Notes: generated by a model from the sequence alone, not told the origin. A stretch of DNA of 64,000 bases from Korobacter sp963703075 (GCA_963703075.1 OY969786.1:3906001-3970000); one strand, 5' to 3'. Counted from the stretch's first letter, positions 45,943-55,466 are shown. Numbers and translations: made by a program.

Positions 45943-47565
45943 GTGATTATGTCACATCCACCTGTGCTGGAAGCCGCTGCAATTGCGATTTTGTGCCCCC
46001 ACAATTACATCAGGATGGGTACCTCCGTCACTGCCAATTCGATTACTTCTTCATCCCTTTCCCGGCTGCTGGAGGAATATCTCGCGGGGGAACATGCGGC
46101 GGTGGTGTTGGAAGACGGCGAGACCCTCTTCGATTTGTCACAAAGCCGCTACTCCATCTCCGAAAGCAACGGAAAGTGCCTGCTCCATCTTTGGTCCGAA
46201 GAGCGCAACATCGTGCGGCGGGTATTGGACGCGGAACGCAAAAACGGGTCGCTGCGGCTCTCTGTCCAGCGCTTCGGCAAAACGCAGCCCGCGGAATTGG
46301 AATTCTGCGCGACGACGGACCAGCGAACGCCCTCCGCCAAGAAGGCCGTTCGCGCGCAGTACGCCAAGCGTTTGCAGCGCGTGCTGCTGGCTGAAAATGT
46401 GGGCTTTCGCCTGGACGCACTCTCCACCTCGATGGACCTCGAACGATCCTTCAGCCCCATCTATACCCGCGCCCTGCTGCATTACGGCAATGCGGCGTTC
46501 GCTGTGCTCGGGGTCAACGCAACCGAGCTGCAGGCTTCGGTCGATGCTGCGCTCGGGTTCGGCATCCTGTGGCTCGAGGCTTGCCGCCGAACCAGCCCGC
46601 TGTCGATTGTTGTGGAGGGACTGAAGCTGTATGTACCTCCGGGCACGTCAGCGGTGCTTCGCCAGCGGATGGCCCATCTCAATCGCGACCTGGCGAAGTG
46701 GGAGCTCTACGAATTGGATGAGCGCACCCAGGAGGTCACCGCCTTCGACACAACGGACGCGGGAAACATTGCGACACGCCTGGTGCGGGCACCGGACAAA
46801 CATTCGGCGTTGCAGCGTCTCGCTTTGTCGGTTGCGCATGTGCTAACGGTGGTTCCAGAGGCTGAGCCGGTCGTCGTTTCCGCCACGGAGGTCGCATTTC
46901 GCCTTCATGGGCTGCAATTCGCAGGAGCACGTATCGGCGTGACGCGGGATTCGTTTCGTCCTGTCGAACAGCTGTACTTCGGCGTGCGGGCCGCCGAATT
47001 TCCGGTGGACGAAACCAACCAGGAAGCTTTTCGTGACTATCTCCGGCACATCGCCGAGCGCCGCAACTCTCGCGACCGCTGCGATCCGATCCATCGCGCG
47101 GTCCCGGAGCGATGGATCGAGTCGATGATCGTACGCGACGTTACCGTGCTTGATTCGCGACTCGATGGCCTTCATGTGTATTCCCAGGTGCCAGCCTTTG
47201 CCGCCTGCGACCGCGCCATGATCGACGTGCTCACCACCACCCGTGATGCGCGCTTGGCGGTGATTGAGTTAAAGGCCGATGAAGACATTCACCTCCCGCT
47301 CCAAGGCCTGGATTACTGGTCGCGGGTGCGCTGGCACCATCAACGGCGGGAGTTCCAACAATATGGCTACTTCGCGGGGCGCGAGCTTTCCAGCGCAGAT
47401 CCGCTGCTTTTCCTGGTCGCCCCGGCGCTGCGCATTCATCCGACGACCGACCAGATTCTCCGCTATCTCTCGCCAAAGATCTCCTGGACGCTGCTGGCGA
47501 TTGACGAACGCTGGCGCGATGGAATCCGGGTAATCTTCCGCAAACATTCGCCTAAACAGAGCTAG
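45943..47565 (+). CDS. Undescribed protein with C-terminal PD-(D/E)XK nuclease-like domain
   Basis: 540 residues (516 if it starts at the ATG at 46015), soluble. Residues about 385-475 carry a complete PD-(D/E)XK pattern: helix glutamate E393 (RWIESMIVRD), D428 (RAMIDVLTTT), E442-L-K444 (LAVIELKADED), then Q454 and the aromatic helix GLDYWSRVRW. This is closest in pattern to the NucS-type 'D...vvIELK...q...Y' core. The N-terminal 380 residues (LEEYLAGEHAAVVLEDGETLF... ) resemble no domain I know. It is alone, divergent from tldD and convergent with tilS. It may be a DNA repair or defence nuclease; catalytic residues are intact. Confidence 0.75.
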   Translation: MIMSHPPVLEAAAIAILCPHNYIRMGTSVTANSITSSSLSRLLEEYLAGEHAAVVLEDGETLFDLSQSRYSISESNGKCLLHLWSEERNIVRRVLDAERKNGSLRLSVQRFGKTQPAELEFCATTDQRTPSAKKAVRAQYAKRLQRVLLAENVGFRLDALSTSMDLERSFSPIYTRALLHYGNAAFAVLGVNATELQASVDAALGFGILWLEACRRTSPLSIVVEGLKLYVPPGTSAVLRQRMAHLNRDLAKWELYELDERTQEVTAFDTTDAGNIATRLVRAPDKHSALQRLALSVAHVLTVVPEAEPVVVSATEVAFRLHGLQFAGARIGVTRDSFRPVEQLYFGVRAAEFPVDETNQEAFRDYLRHIAERRNSRDRCDPIHRAVPERWIESMIVRDVTVLDSRLDGLHVYSQVPAFAACDRAMIDVLTTTRDARLAVIELKADEDIHLPLQGLDYWSRVRWHHQRREFQQYGYFAGRELSSADPLLFLVAPALRIHPTTDQILRYLSPKISWTLLAIDERWRDGIRVIFRKHSPKQS

Positions 47566-47568
47566 CGA

Positions 47569-48945
47569 TTAGCCGATCTCGATGAGAACCGCGGCGCCGC
47601 CCTGCGCTTTAAAGGCGTTCGCCACGGGGAAGTCGCGCACCCACACGATGTCGCTGCCGCTGAGCACCACCGGCCATGCGCCACGCGCTTCGGCCGGAAC
47701 GTGGCGTTGCTGGAACAACCTCTTCAACTTCTCCGCCTGCTTATTGCCGGCAGGCCAAAAGCGGTCACCGGGTTGCCAATTACGAACTCGCAGTGGAAGC
47801 TGCAGGCGTTCATAAGCGAGAAGGTTCGGAGCAGCGTGGCGCGAGGGATCGGCAACAATTGTGCAGCGGAGAGAAAGCTGGTTGGGAAGATCGATGGCGC
47901 CGGGAACAGGCAACGGATAATCGAATGCAACGGTGGGCGGCGCCTCGACCGACCCGCGAATTTCCAAGGTTTGCCGGGTTGCTGCGACCGTCCATCCGCC
48001 TTCGAATTCATGCTGCGAACCGGGGTGTGCGGCGAGGTGAAGCATGCATTCGATGTCATCGAATCCGAAGGGCAGATCGAGCCGATCGGCGAAATCGACC
48101 AGCAGGCGGCGCTGCAAGGCGAGGGGAATCGCCAGGAACCGGGTGCGGTCGAGGCTGGTGCCTTCCTCCGTATCGTTGATCACCAGCGCCGCGAGGCGTG
48201 AGACTTCGGACGCCCAGTGTTCTTCTTCGGCGCGCGCGATTTCCGCGAGGTTGGTAAGAGCGTGCCGCAGACCGGGGTTGTAAGCCTCTTCAAGCTGCGG
48301 GAGCAGTTCGTGCCGGACTCGGTTGCGTAAATGCCTGGAATCGCGGTTGGTGGCATCTTCCCGCCAAAACTGGTCAAGCGAATGAAGATAGAGCTCGATC
48401 TCTGCGCGCCGTGTGCCGAGAAGCGGGCGCACGATGCGGGCCGCCAACTCCCGCGACGCGTCGCGGAGGGGAGGAATGGCCGCCAGCCCGCGGGTTCCCG
48501 TGCCGCGCAAAATGCGCAGCAGGACGGTTTCGGCCTGATCGTCGAGAGTATGCGCAGTCGCGATCTTGTCGCATGCGCCGGATTCCAGCAAGGAACGGAA
48601 GGATTCGTAGCGCAGCTCACGCGCCGATGTCTCGAGGCTTAGCCTCTCCGACTTGCTATGGGCGGGAACGTCGACAGCCTTCACATGCAGCGGCAGATCG
48701 AAGTCCTGGGCCAATTGCTGCACGAACTGCTCGTCAGCGTCGGCTTCCGCGCCGCGGATTCCATGGTGCACGTGGATTACGCTCAACACGATCCCTAGTT
48801 CGCTCCGCATTGCCAGCAGGGCGCGCAGCAGGGCAACGCTGTCCGCGCCGCCAGAGACGGCGACGCCCACGCGCTCGCCGGGAACGAAGAGCGCATGCTT
48901 GCGGAGGTAAGCCTGGAGCGATGGGAGCACGAGGAAATGGTACAA
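47569..48945 (-). CDS. tilS: tRNA(Ile)-lysidine synthetase
   Basis: 458 residues; converts C34 of the CAU anticodon of tRNA-Ile2 to lysidine. The N-type ATP-pyrophosphatase P-loop SGGADSVALL lies at about residues 31-40, with HVHHGIRG and ATAHTLDDQAETVLLR following, then the C-terminal TilS domains (QPGDRFWPAGN... KLKRLFQQRHVPA). Start is probably TTG at 48945 (GGGAG upstream). An essential decoding enzyme, so probably expressed constitutively. Confidence 0.95.
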   Translation of the reverse strand: MYHFLVLPSLQAYLRKHALFVPGERVGVAVSGGADSVALLRALLAMRSELGIVLSVIHVHHGIRGAEADADEQFVQQLAQDFDLPLHVKAVDVPAHSKSERLSLETSARELRYESFRSLLESGACDKIATAHTLDDQAETVLLRILRGTGTRGLAAIPPLRDASRELAARIVRPLLGTRRAEIELYLHSLDQFWREDATNRDSRHLRNRVRHELLPQLEEAYNPGLRHALTNLAEIARAEEEHWASEVSRLAALVINDTEEGTSLDRTRFLAIPLALQRRLLVDFADRLDLPFGFDDIECMLHLAAHPGSQHEFEGGWTVAATRQTLEIRGSVEAPPTVAFDYPLPVPGAIDLPNQLSLRCTIVADPSRHAAPNLLAYERLQLPLRVRNWQPGDRFWPAGNKQAEKLKRLFQQRHVPAEARGAWPVVLSGSDIVWVRDFPVANAFKAQGGAAVLIEIG

Positions 48946-49060
48946 CCGAACTCCCGGTTTTCCTCAGGCATCCACAGGGAACCTCGGTTGTGCACAAGGG
49001 GAGTTCCGCTTCGGCTTGCATCCTCGCGGCGGCGGGGTCACAGTAGTTGCAGGGAAATCG

Positions 49061-49855
49061 ATGATTGAAACCACGGTAAAGTGCGAGACCTGCCGCGATA
49101 CGGGATGGAAGACGGTCGCGAGCGATAAGGGACCCAAGGCGGTCCGCTGCGACTGCCAGCAGCGGCTACGCAACGAGCGCCTAATGGAGCGTGCTGCCAT
49201 TCCGGAGCGCTACAAGCATTGCACACTCTCGAGCTTCGCCCACGATGGGGACCTGACGGGACTTGCTACCGTTTATCGCGTCGCGGAGCAATTCGTCGAG
49301 AAATACCCAGTCGAGCGAGCTGGCTTACTGCTGATCGGCCCGGTCGGAGTCGGGAAGACGCATCTCGCCTCCGCGATCATTCGGGAGCTCGTACTTCAAA
49401 AAGGCATCGCCTGCCACTTTTGCGATTACCGTGAACTCCTTAAGGAAATTCAGAATTCCTATAACCCTTCCGTTTCCGCGACTGAACTGGAGGTGTTGCG
49501 CCCCGTATTCCAAGCTGATGTTTTGGTTTTGGATGAACTCGGAGCTGTGAAACCGACGGAATGGGTTTGGGATACGGTCAGCTTGATTCTCAATACCCGG
49601 TACAACGAAGATAAGACCACCATCATCACGACGAACTATGAAAACGGTCCGGAAGGCTCGTTAGGAGCGGATGGACGTCTTCCAAGAAATGCCGCTGAGA
49701 AAGCGGCGCGAAAGGAAACCTTAGGAGATCGAATCGGAGAGCGCATGCGCTCCCGACTGCATGAGATGTGCCGCATCGTCACGATCCCAGGCACTGACTA
49801 TCGGATCAATTCGAAGAAAACGACGAACTTCAGCCTGAAGTCGTTAAGAGGCTGA
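49061..49855 (+). CDS. DnaC/DnaI-like AAA+ ATPase (helicase-loader family)
   Basis: 264 residues. N-terminal zinc-binding motif CETCRDTGWKTV...CDCQQ, then the AAA+ core: Walker A GPVGVGKTH, Walker B VLVLDELG, sensor I IITTNYEN and an arginine-finger region (GDRIGERMRSRLHEM). This matches the DnaC/DnaI/IstB clade. A zinc ribbon plus no adjacent transposase favours a DnaI-type replicative helicase loader over IstB. Start at 49061 (AGGG upstream). It is divergent from tilS; the next genes are DNA-repair related. Confidence 0.85.
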   Translation: MIETTVKCETCRDTGWKTVASDKGPKAVRCDCQQRLRNERLMERAAIPERYKHCTLSSFAHDGDLTGLATVYRVAEQFVEKYPVERAGLLLIGPVGVGKTHLASAIIRELVLQKGIACHFCDYRELLKEIQNSYNPSVSATELEVLRPVFQADVLVLDELGAVKPTEWVWDTVSLILNTRYNEDKTTIITTNYENGPEGSLGADGRLPRNAAEKAARKETLGDRIGERMRSRLHEMCRIVTIPGTDYRINSKKTTNFSLKSLRG

Positions 49856-49942
49856 TTCCGTAGGAACAGAGTTTCGGGCTTCCTCTCTTTTCCTTTCCTG
49901 TCCTAGTGGTTCGCGATTCTCCTGTGGCGTACACTCCTGTGC

Positions 49943-50220
49943 GTGAAACTGCCCTCCGCAGAGCGTGCAGCGCAGGCTGGCATCATCGTCCTCTTCGTCG
50001 TCGTGATCCGCAGCCTGGCCGAGTACTTCCGGCTTGAGCATGCCTACGGGTATGCGTTGCCGCGTTACATCCTGAGCGAATACGTGGGCGGTGCGCTGAT
50101 CGCCGTTGTCGCAACGGTCATATGCGTGATCTTCTACTTCGCCGCTACCGCGCGGTGGTTCTGCTCGTGGTGCTTACGGTGGTTGCCCTGGTGGTCTACA
50201 AAGTGCGGTACATCCACTGA
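49943..50220 (+). CDS. Small three-helix membrane protein (frameshifted)
   Basis: From GTG 49943 the frame encodes two membrane helices (AGIIVLFVVVIRSLAEYF; GGALIAVVATVICVIFYFA), then turns into Trp/Cys/Arg-rich nonsense. At about 50146 (GCCGC) one missing base, perhaps a C, restores a third helix and a basic end, RYRAVVLLVVLTVVALVVYKVRYIH, with a stop at 50218. The corrected protein has about 92 residues. Function unknown. It is the only -1 event among the six frameshifts in the window. Confidence 0.6.
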
Positions 50221-50253
50221 CGCGCGGGCCCGCGGTTCGCGTAAACTTCAAGG

Positions 50254-51496
50254 GTGCCCAGGCAGTTTCTCGCGTTCGATCCCGCGCATGACGCGGAGTT
50301 CTTCGCAGCGGTTCCGGCGAAGCCTGCGGTATTCCTGTTGCGTGGACCGGAGGGTTCGGAGCCGTATGTCAGTAAGACCTCCAGCCTTCGCCGCCGCATG
50401 CTGCGCCTTCTCAGCGCGCCGGAAGAGCGCACCAAGCGCTTGAACCTCCGCGATCGGGTATTAAGCCTCGAGTACTCCGCCGTCGCCTCCGATTTCGAAG
50501 CCGGTTTCTGCCTCTACAGGCACCTTGCGCGAGATTTTTCCCTCCAACTATGCCGACCGGCTGAAGCTTCGTTTCGCCCCCCTGCTCCGCCTGATTCTAG
50601 AAAACGAATACCCGCGGGTCGCAGTCACCACGCGAATTCAAAGCCTGAAGTCGAAGTCCGCCTACTACGGACCATTCGCGTCGCGGGTGGCAGCCGAAAA
50701 GTTCAGCAACGACGCGCTCGATTTCTTTTTTCTGCGCCGCTGTACCGACGATCTTCATCCCGACCCTAAGTTCCCCGGCTGTATCTATTCCGAAATGAAG
50801 ATGTGCCTGGCGCCTTGTTTCCAGGGCTGCACCGACGAACGCTACGCCGAAGAGGCGCAACGCGTTCGTGAATTCTTCGAGAGCGGCGGCCGCTCGCTCT
50901 TGCGTCAACTGGAAAGCGAACGCAACTCCGCGTCCGAATTGCTGCAATTCGAGCAAGCAGCCGAACTGCATACCAGGATCGAGAAGGTGAAGGCGGTGGT
51001 GCAGCAAGGCTCGGAGTTGGCCCGCAACATCGAGCGGATCGACGGCGTGATGGTGCAGCCTTCGCAGGAACCCGAGTCGGTCACTCTCTTCCAGATCCGG
51101 GGAGGGTTCATCAGCGATCCAATCGCCTTCAACGTAACGCCCCGACTGCAGGTTGGGCAGGTCAAGACGCCTCAGAGCATGGAAGGCCGCCTTCACGAAG
51201 TACTCACTCCGCCGCCGGACGCGAAACCGGCCTCCGCCTATGAATGGATGGAACACCTCGCGTTGCTGAAACGCTGGTACTATCGCACCCAAAAAACAGG
51301 CGAGCTTTTCTTGTGCGACGAACAGGGAGAGTTGCCGTATCGCCGCCTGGTGCGGGGCGTTTCGCGGGTGTACAAAGGCGAAAAGCCGCAAGGCGACCTC
51401 AACGAAACCGCGGGTGATTATTGGAGATTCCGCGCCGCCGAGGGCGGAGTGCCCGATCGTCCATCGGAAGAACGTGGTGGTCTGACAGAGAAGTGA
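50254..51496 (+). CDS. UvrC-like GIY-YIG protein lacking the C-terminal nuclease half (frameshifted)
   Basis: The N-terminus shows a divergent GIY-YIG core (AVFLLRGPEGSEPYVSKTSSLRRR). The second frame continues with UvrC features: RIQSLKSKSAYYGPFASRVAAEK, the Cys-rich linker CIYSEMKMCLAPCFQGC and a UVR motif (FEQAAELHTRIEKVKAV). The RNase H-like and helix-hairpin-helix domains of full UvrC are absent. An extra T at about 50530-50532 (CACCTTGCGCGAG) splits the gene; corrected, it has 413 residues with YRHLREIFPSNYADRL. The first 'YIG' is replaced by YVS, so catalysis at the GIY-YIG site is uncertain. Confidence 0.78.
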
Positions 51497-51559
51497 GGTA
51501 GCGGTTTGCCGATCAGCCGCCATCAACTTAGACTAGCGATTCAACTCGGAGACCCGCAC

Positions 51560-53818
51560 TTGAAGACACGCACGAACTTCACTGTCCTGCTTTTCGCGCT
51601 CGCCTTCACCCCATTCATCGCAGCCCAGGAAGCACCCAAGCCGAAACAGCTGACCATTGAGTCGATTTACGCAGAGGGCGGCATCACCGGCCGCGCCCCT
51701 GAGTTCGTGCAGTGGAGTCCGGACGGAACCAAGGTCTCTTTCGTGCAGCGCGATGACTCCGGCGACCATGGCGCTCTCTACTATGTAGACGTCGCGGCCG
51801 GCGCAAAACCCGCGGTGCTGGTTGCGCAGGAGCGGCTGGCGGAAATGCAGCCGCCTACGACCAGCAAGTCGGATGACCGCGCCAAAGATAACCGCGCGCG
51901 CTATTCGGTGGCGTCGTATCACTGGTCTCCGGACTCAAAGCACATTCTCTTCGACGCCATGGGGAGTCTCTGGCTCTACAGCCTCGAGAGCCACACGTCC
52001 GTGATGGTGGCGTACGCGCACGGCGGCGTTGCCGATCCGAAGTTCAGTCCCAAGGGCGACCGGCTGACCTACATTCAGGACCACAACCTGTGGGTCACGG
52101 CTATCCAGGGAAAGCCCAAGGAGCTGACCAAGAGCGAAAAGGACGCGGCGCTGCTGAATGGGGAAGTGGATTGGGTCTACTCCGAAGAGCTGGACGTGCG
52201 CAGCAATTACTTCTGGTCGCCGGACGGAAAGCAGATCGTGTTTCTGCAGATGGACGAGAAGGCGGTGCCGACCTATCCCATTACCGACTACATGGCGACG
52301 CATCCGACCGTGGATGAGGAGAAGTATCCAAAGGCGGGCGACCCGAATCCGCGGGTGCAGCTCGGAGTGGTTGGTGCCGACGGCGGAAGGACAAAATGGG
52401 TGAACCTGATTGGCGTCGACGACGCCTACATTCCTCGCTTCGGCTGGGTACGCGACGGCCTGCTGTATGCCTTCGTTCTGAACCGCGCGCAAAACAAGCT
52501 GCAGCTCTATTTCATCGAGCCGAATACGGGCCACTCGGAAATCGTGCTGACCGAAACCAGCGACTCATGGATCGAGATCAACGACCACTTCAAGTTCATT
52601 GACAACGGCCAGCGTTTGCTTTGGACGAGTTGGCGCGACGGGCACACCCACATCTATCTTTACTCGCTCGCCAAGGGCAGCCCGATGTCGCCCCTCAAGC
52701 TCGATCGTCAGCTCACCAAAGGCGAGTGGGATGTTCTCGCCATTGATACCGTTGATGAAAAGAATGGGATCGTGTATTACAGCTCAACCCAGGAAGACCA
52801 GCGGCAACGCCAGCTTTACTCGGTGAAAATCGCGACCGGCGACATCGAGCGGGTCTCCAAGGATCACGGCTTCCATACCGCTGATTTCGCTCCCAGCGCG
52901 AACCTTTACGTCGACAATTACTCAGCCCTCACCACGCCGCCGAGCCTGTCCGTCTGCACCCTGGACGGGAAGTGCAACGCCTTCTGGAGTGCGCGCGATG
53001 TGAAAGAGTACGCGCTGCTCGTCCCCCAATTCGTGGACGTGAAGGCGGAAGATGGCACCGTGCTCCATGGCGTGCTGCTTCTTCCGACCACTGGCCCTGC
53101 GATTAGAAACGGCAAAGTGCCACTCATCAACAATCCCTATGGTGGTCCAGGCGTCCAGACGATTTGGGATGCTTGGAGAACGGTGGATCTCTTCGACCAG
53201 TACATGGCGAAGCGTGGGTACGCGATCTTGAAGGTGGACAATCGCGGCATGTCTGATCGCGGAGAGAAATTTGCGGCGCCGATTGCGCACCACATGTGCG
53301 AGTTGCCCTTACAAGATCAGCTCGCTGCCGTGGACCAGGTTCTGCAACAGTTCCCTCAACTCGATCGCGAGCGCCTGGGCTGGTGGGGATGGAGCTACGG
53401 CGGGGCCATGACCGCCTGGGCGCTGGAACATTCCGACCTTTTCAAAGTGGGCGTGAGCGTGGCGCCGGTGACCGATTGGCACAATTACGATTCGATCTAT
53501 ACCGAGCGCTACATGGGATTGCCGAAAGCTCACGAAGCCGACTATAAGCGGACTTCGGTGACTGAGAACGCCACCCAGTTGCATGGCCGGCTTCTGCTCG
53601 TGCATGGGACCAGCGACGACAATGTCCACCTGCAGAACAGCATGCAGTTCATGAATGCGCTCATCAACAACGGCATTCCGTTCGATCTCCAACTCTATCC
53701 GCGCAAGACCCACGCCATCTCCGGCAGCAAAGCGCGCGTGCATCTCTTTCATCGCATTCAAAAGCAATTTGACGACGTGCTGATGCCCCACTCCGGGCCG
53801 ACATCTACTCCTGAATGA
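51560..53818 (+). CDS. Dipeptidyl-peptidase IV-like serine peptidase (S9B), secreted
   Basis: 752 residues from TTG 51560 (GGAG upstream); signal peptide ends near FIAAQ. Beta-propeller with the DPP4 family motif GEVDWVYSEELDVRSNYFWSPDG, whose glutamates anchor the substrate N-terminus. The hydrolase domain has Ser in GWWGWSYGGAMT, Asp in HGTSDDNVH and His in RKTHAISG. It removes N-terminal dipeptides with Pro or Ala at position 2. Its stop overlaps the ATG of the next gene (ATGA), so the two are translationally coupled. Confidence 0.93.
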   Translation: MKTRTNFTVLLFALAFTPFIAAQEAPKPKQLTIESIYAEGGITGRAPEFVQWSPDGTKVSFVQRDDSGDHGALYYVDVAAGAKPAVLVAQERLAEMQPPTTSKSDDRAKDNRARYSVASYHWSPDSKHILFDAMGSLWLYSLESHTSVMVAYAHGGVADPKFSPKGDRLTYIQDHNLWVTAIQGKPKELTKSEKDAALLNGEVDWVYSEELDVRSNYFWSPDGKQIVFLQMDEKAVPTYPITDYMATHPTVDEEKYPKAGDPNPRVQLGVVGADGGRTKWVNLIGVDDAYIPRFGWVRDGLLYAFVLNRAQNKLQLYFIEPNTGHSEIVLTETSDSWIEINDHFKFIDNGQRLLWTSWRDGHTHIYLYSLAKGSPMSPLKLDRQLTKGEWDVLAIDTVDEKNGIVYYSSTQEDQRQRQLYSVKIATGDIERVSKDHGFHTADFAPSANLYVDNYSALTTPPSLSVCTLDGKCNAFWSARDVKEYALLVPQFVDVKAEDGTVLHGVLLLPTTGPAIRNGKVPLINNPYGGPGVQTIWDAWRTVDLFDQYMAKRGYAILKVDNRGMSDRGEKFAAPIAHHMCELPLQDQLAAVDQVLQQFPQLDRERLGWWGWSYGGAMTAWALEHSDLFKVGVSVAPVTDWHNYDSIYTERYMGLPKAHEADYKRTSVTENATQLHGRLLLVHGTSDDNVHLQNSMQFMNALINNGIPFDLQLYPRKTHAISGSKARVHLFHRIQKQFDDVLMPHSGPTSTPE

Positions 53819-54711
53819 ACGTCTTCATCACCGGCGCAAGCGGGTTGATCGGCAAAGCGCTGACCGAGCGGCTGCATGCCGAGGGCCACAACGTTACCGC
53901 GCTGGTGAGAGGTGAACCGAAGTCCGGAGAAAACCGCTGGAGGCCGGGAAAGCCGCTCGCCGCTGACGTGCTCGAAGGCGCCGATGCGGTGGTGCATCTG
54001 GCGGGCAAAAATGTGGCGACCCGATGGACGGCCCGCACCAAGCGAGAACTGTTCGCCAGCCGGGTCGAAGGGACAAAGACCATCAGCGAGGCGGTTGCCG
54101 AGTCGTTCAAGCACTCGGGAAAGCCGTCAACTCTGATTTCAGCTTCGGCCATCGGCTTTTACGGCGTTCGTGGCGATGAGGTGCTCACCGAGACTTCCGC
54201 GCCGGGTACGGGCTTTCTGACGGAAATCTGCCAGGCTTGGGAGAGCGCGACCCAGAGTGCGAAAGACTCCGGCGTTCGCGTGGTGCATCCACGCATTGGC
54301 GTGGTTCTCAGCGAGGAAGGTGGCGCGCTCGGAAAAGTGCTGCCCATCTTTAAGATGGGGGCTGGCGGAAAACTGGGCGACGGGCGCCAGTGGTGGAGCT
54401 GGATCTCCATCGAGGACATTGCCGGTGCCATGATCTTCTCGCTGCTCAACCCGGCGGTTCAGGGGCCGGTGAATTTCACCGCGCCGCATCCGGTCACCAA
54501 TGCTGAATTTACGAGGGTCCTAGGCGAGGTCCTGCATCGGCCTACGATCTTCCCCGTGCCCAAGTTCGGGTTGCGCCTGGTGATGGGCAGGGAGGCTGCG
54601 GACGAGACGGCGCTGGCTTCTACACGAGTGCTGCCCACTCGGTTACTTGGGTACGGGTACAAGTTTGCGCATGCAGATTTACGAGAAGCGTTGCAAAATG
54701 TCCTGAACTGA
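53815..54711 (+). CDS. TIGR01777-type NAD(P)-binding epimerase (YfcH/SulA-like)
   Basis: 298 residues. Extended SDR with GASGLIGKALTERL for the dinucleotide, VHLAGKNV, SASAIGFYG (YxxxK variant region), LRPRIG-like VHPRIGVVLS and the C-terminal DUF1731 domain (PKFGLRLVMGREAADETALASTRVLPTRL). Enzymatic substrate unknown; relatives were linked to cell-division inhibition only by an old name. It overlaps the peptidase stop by 4 bp. Confidence 0.88.
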   Translation: MNVFITGASGLIGKALTERLHAEGHNVTALVRGEPKSGENRWRPGKPLAADVLEGADAVVHLAGKNVATRWTARTKRELFASRVEGTKTISEAVAESFKHSGKPSTLISASAIGFYGVRGDEVLTETSAPGTGFLTEICQAWESATQSAKDSGVRVVHPRIGVVLSEEGGALGKVLPIFKMGAGGKLGDGRQWWSWISIEDIAGAMIFSLLNPAVQGPVNFTAPHPVTNAEFTRVLGEVLHRPTIFPVPKFGLRLVMGREAADETALASTRVLPTRLLGYGYKFAHADLREALQNVLN

Positions 54712-54732
54712 TCCTTTCGCCCCGGAGCTTGC

Positions 54733-55092
54733 ATGAGGCGCAACATCGCACTGCCGATCCTGCTTTGCTTTTCTTTCTTCTTCGCCCTGTCTTCCTTCGC
54801 CGAGGAAGAGCTCGCGGTCCATGTGAATGAAATGCGCGTGCCGCAAATGGTAGGCGTGGTGAAAAACCATAAGGGGGAACCTGCGGCCGGTGTCCGGGTG
54901 GAGATTTTCCGTCGCGAAGACGGCCATATCATGGGCGACGCCAAGACGGATGACCAGGGACGTTTCGCTTATCCCAACCTGAAGAATGGTAAATACAACA
55001 TTAAGGTGCACCACGACGGTATTGCCGACTTCTATCACGTGCACGTTACTCCGCAGAATGCTTCGCCGGAGCTGGTGCTGAAATACAAATGA
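54733..55092 (+). CDS. Small secreted carboxypeptidase-regulatory-like (CnaB-type) protein A
   Basis: 119 residues: signal peptide (about 5-23, SSFAEE), then one Ig-like/carboxypeptidase-regulatory beta-sandwich (MVGVVKNHKGEPAAGVRVEIFRREDG... DDQGRFAYPNLKNGKYNIKVHHDG). The pattern of G.V.d..G.p..gv.v with a later G.f.f..l..G.Y is the family hallmark. It is periplasmic or outer-surface, role unknown, and lies in a tandem pair with the next gene (4-bp ATGA overlap). Confidence 0.83.
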   Translation: MRRNIALPILLCFSFFFALSSFAEEELAVHVNEMRVPQMVGVVKNHKGEPAAGVRVEIFRREDGHIMGDAKTDDQGRFAYPNLKNGKYNIKVHHDGIADFYHVHVTPQNASPELVLKYK

Positions 55093-55466
55093 TGATGCGC
55101 ACGTTATTTCGAGCGACGATTGCGGTGGCGATGCTCACCGGCTCGTTTGGCTGGGCGCAGCAACCCGTCAAGCTCGACCATCCGATCCGGCGTATTACCG
55201 GCGTCGTGCAGAATGCCAGGGGAGAAACCGTGCCGAACATCGATGTCGAGGTCTTCGGCGGCCAGAACCTGATTGCAGCGGCCAGGACGGATAGTCACGG
55301 GAAATTTCAAACCGATCAGCTCGAGCCCGGCGAGTACGAGGTGTGGTTCACTTACAAACCCCACCCGGTTTTTCATGACGCGGAGTACAAGGTGACCATC
55401 GATCCCAAGGGGTCGAAGGACCCCTGGATCGTGAAGTTGCAGCCCCTCTCGGCTGCGGAGAATTAG
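55089..55466 (+). CDS. Small secreted carboxypeptidase-regulatory-like protein B
   Basis: 125 residues: signal peptide (about 5-23, GWAQQ), then a domain matching protein A in layout (ITGVVQNARGETVPNIDVEVFGGQ... DSHGKFQTDQLEPGEYEVWFTYK). Length and strand order suggest an old tandem duplication, though identity is low. It starts in ATGATGATG; the exact start is open. Likely a functional pair with protein A on the transcript that also carries the peptidase and epimerase. Confidence 0.83.
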   Translation: MMMRTLFRATIAVAMLTGSFGWAQQPVKLDHPIRRITGVVQNARGETVPNIDVEVFGGQNLIAAARTDSHGKFQTDQLEPGEYEVWFTYKPHPVFHDAEYKVTIDPKGSKDPWIVKLQPLSAAEN

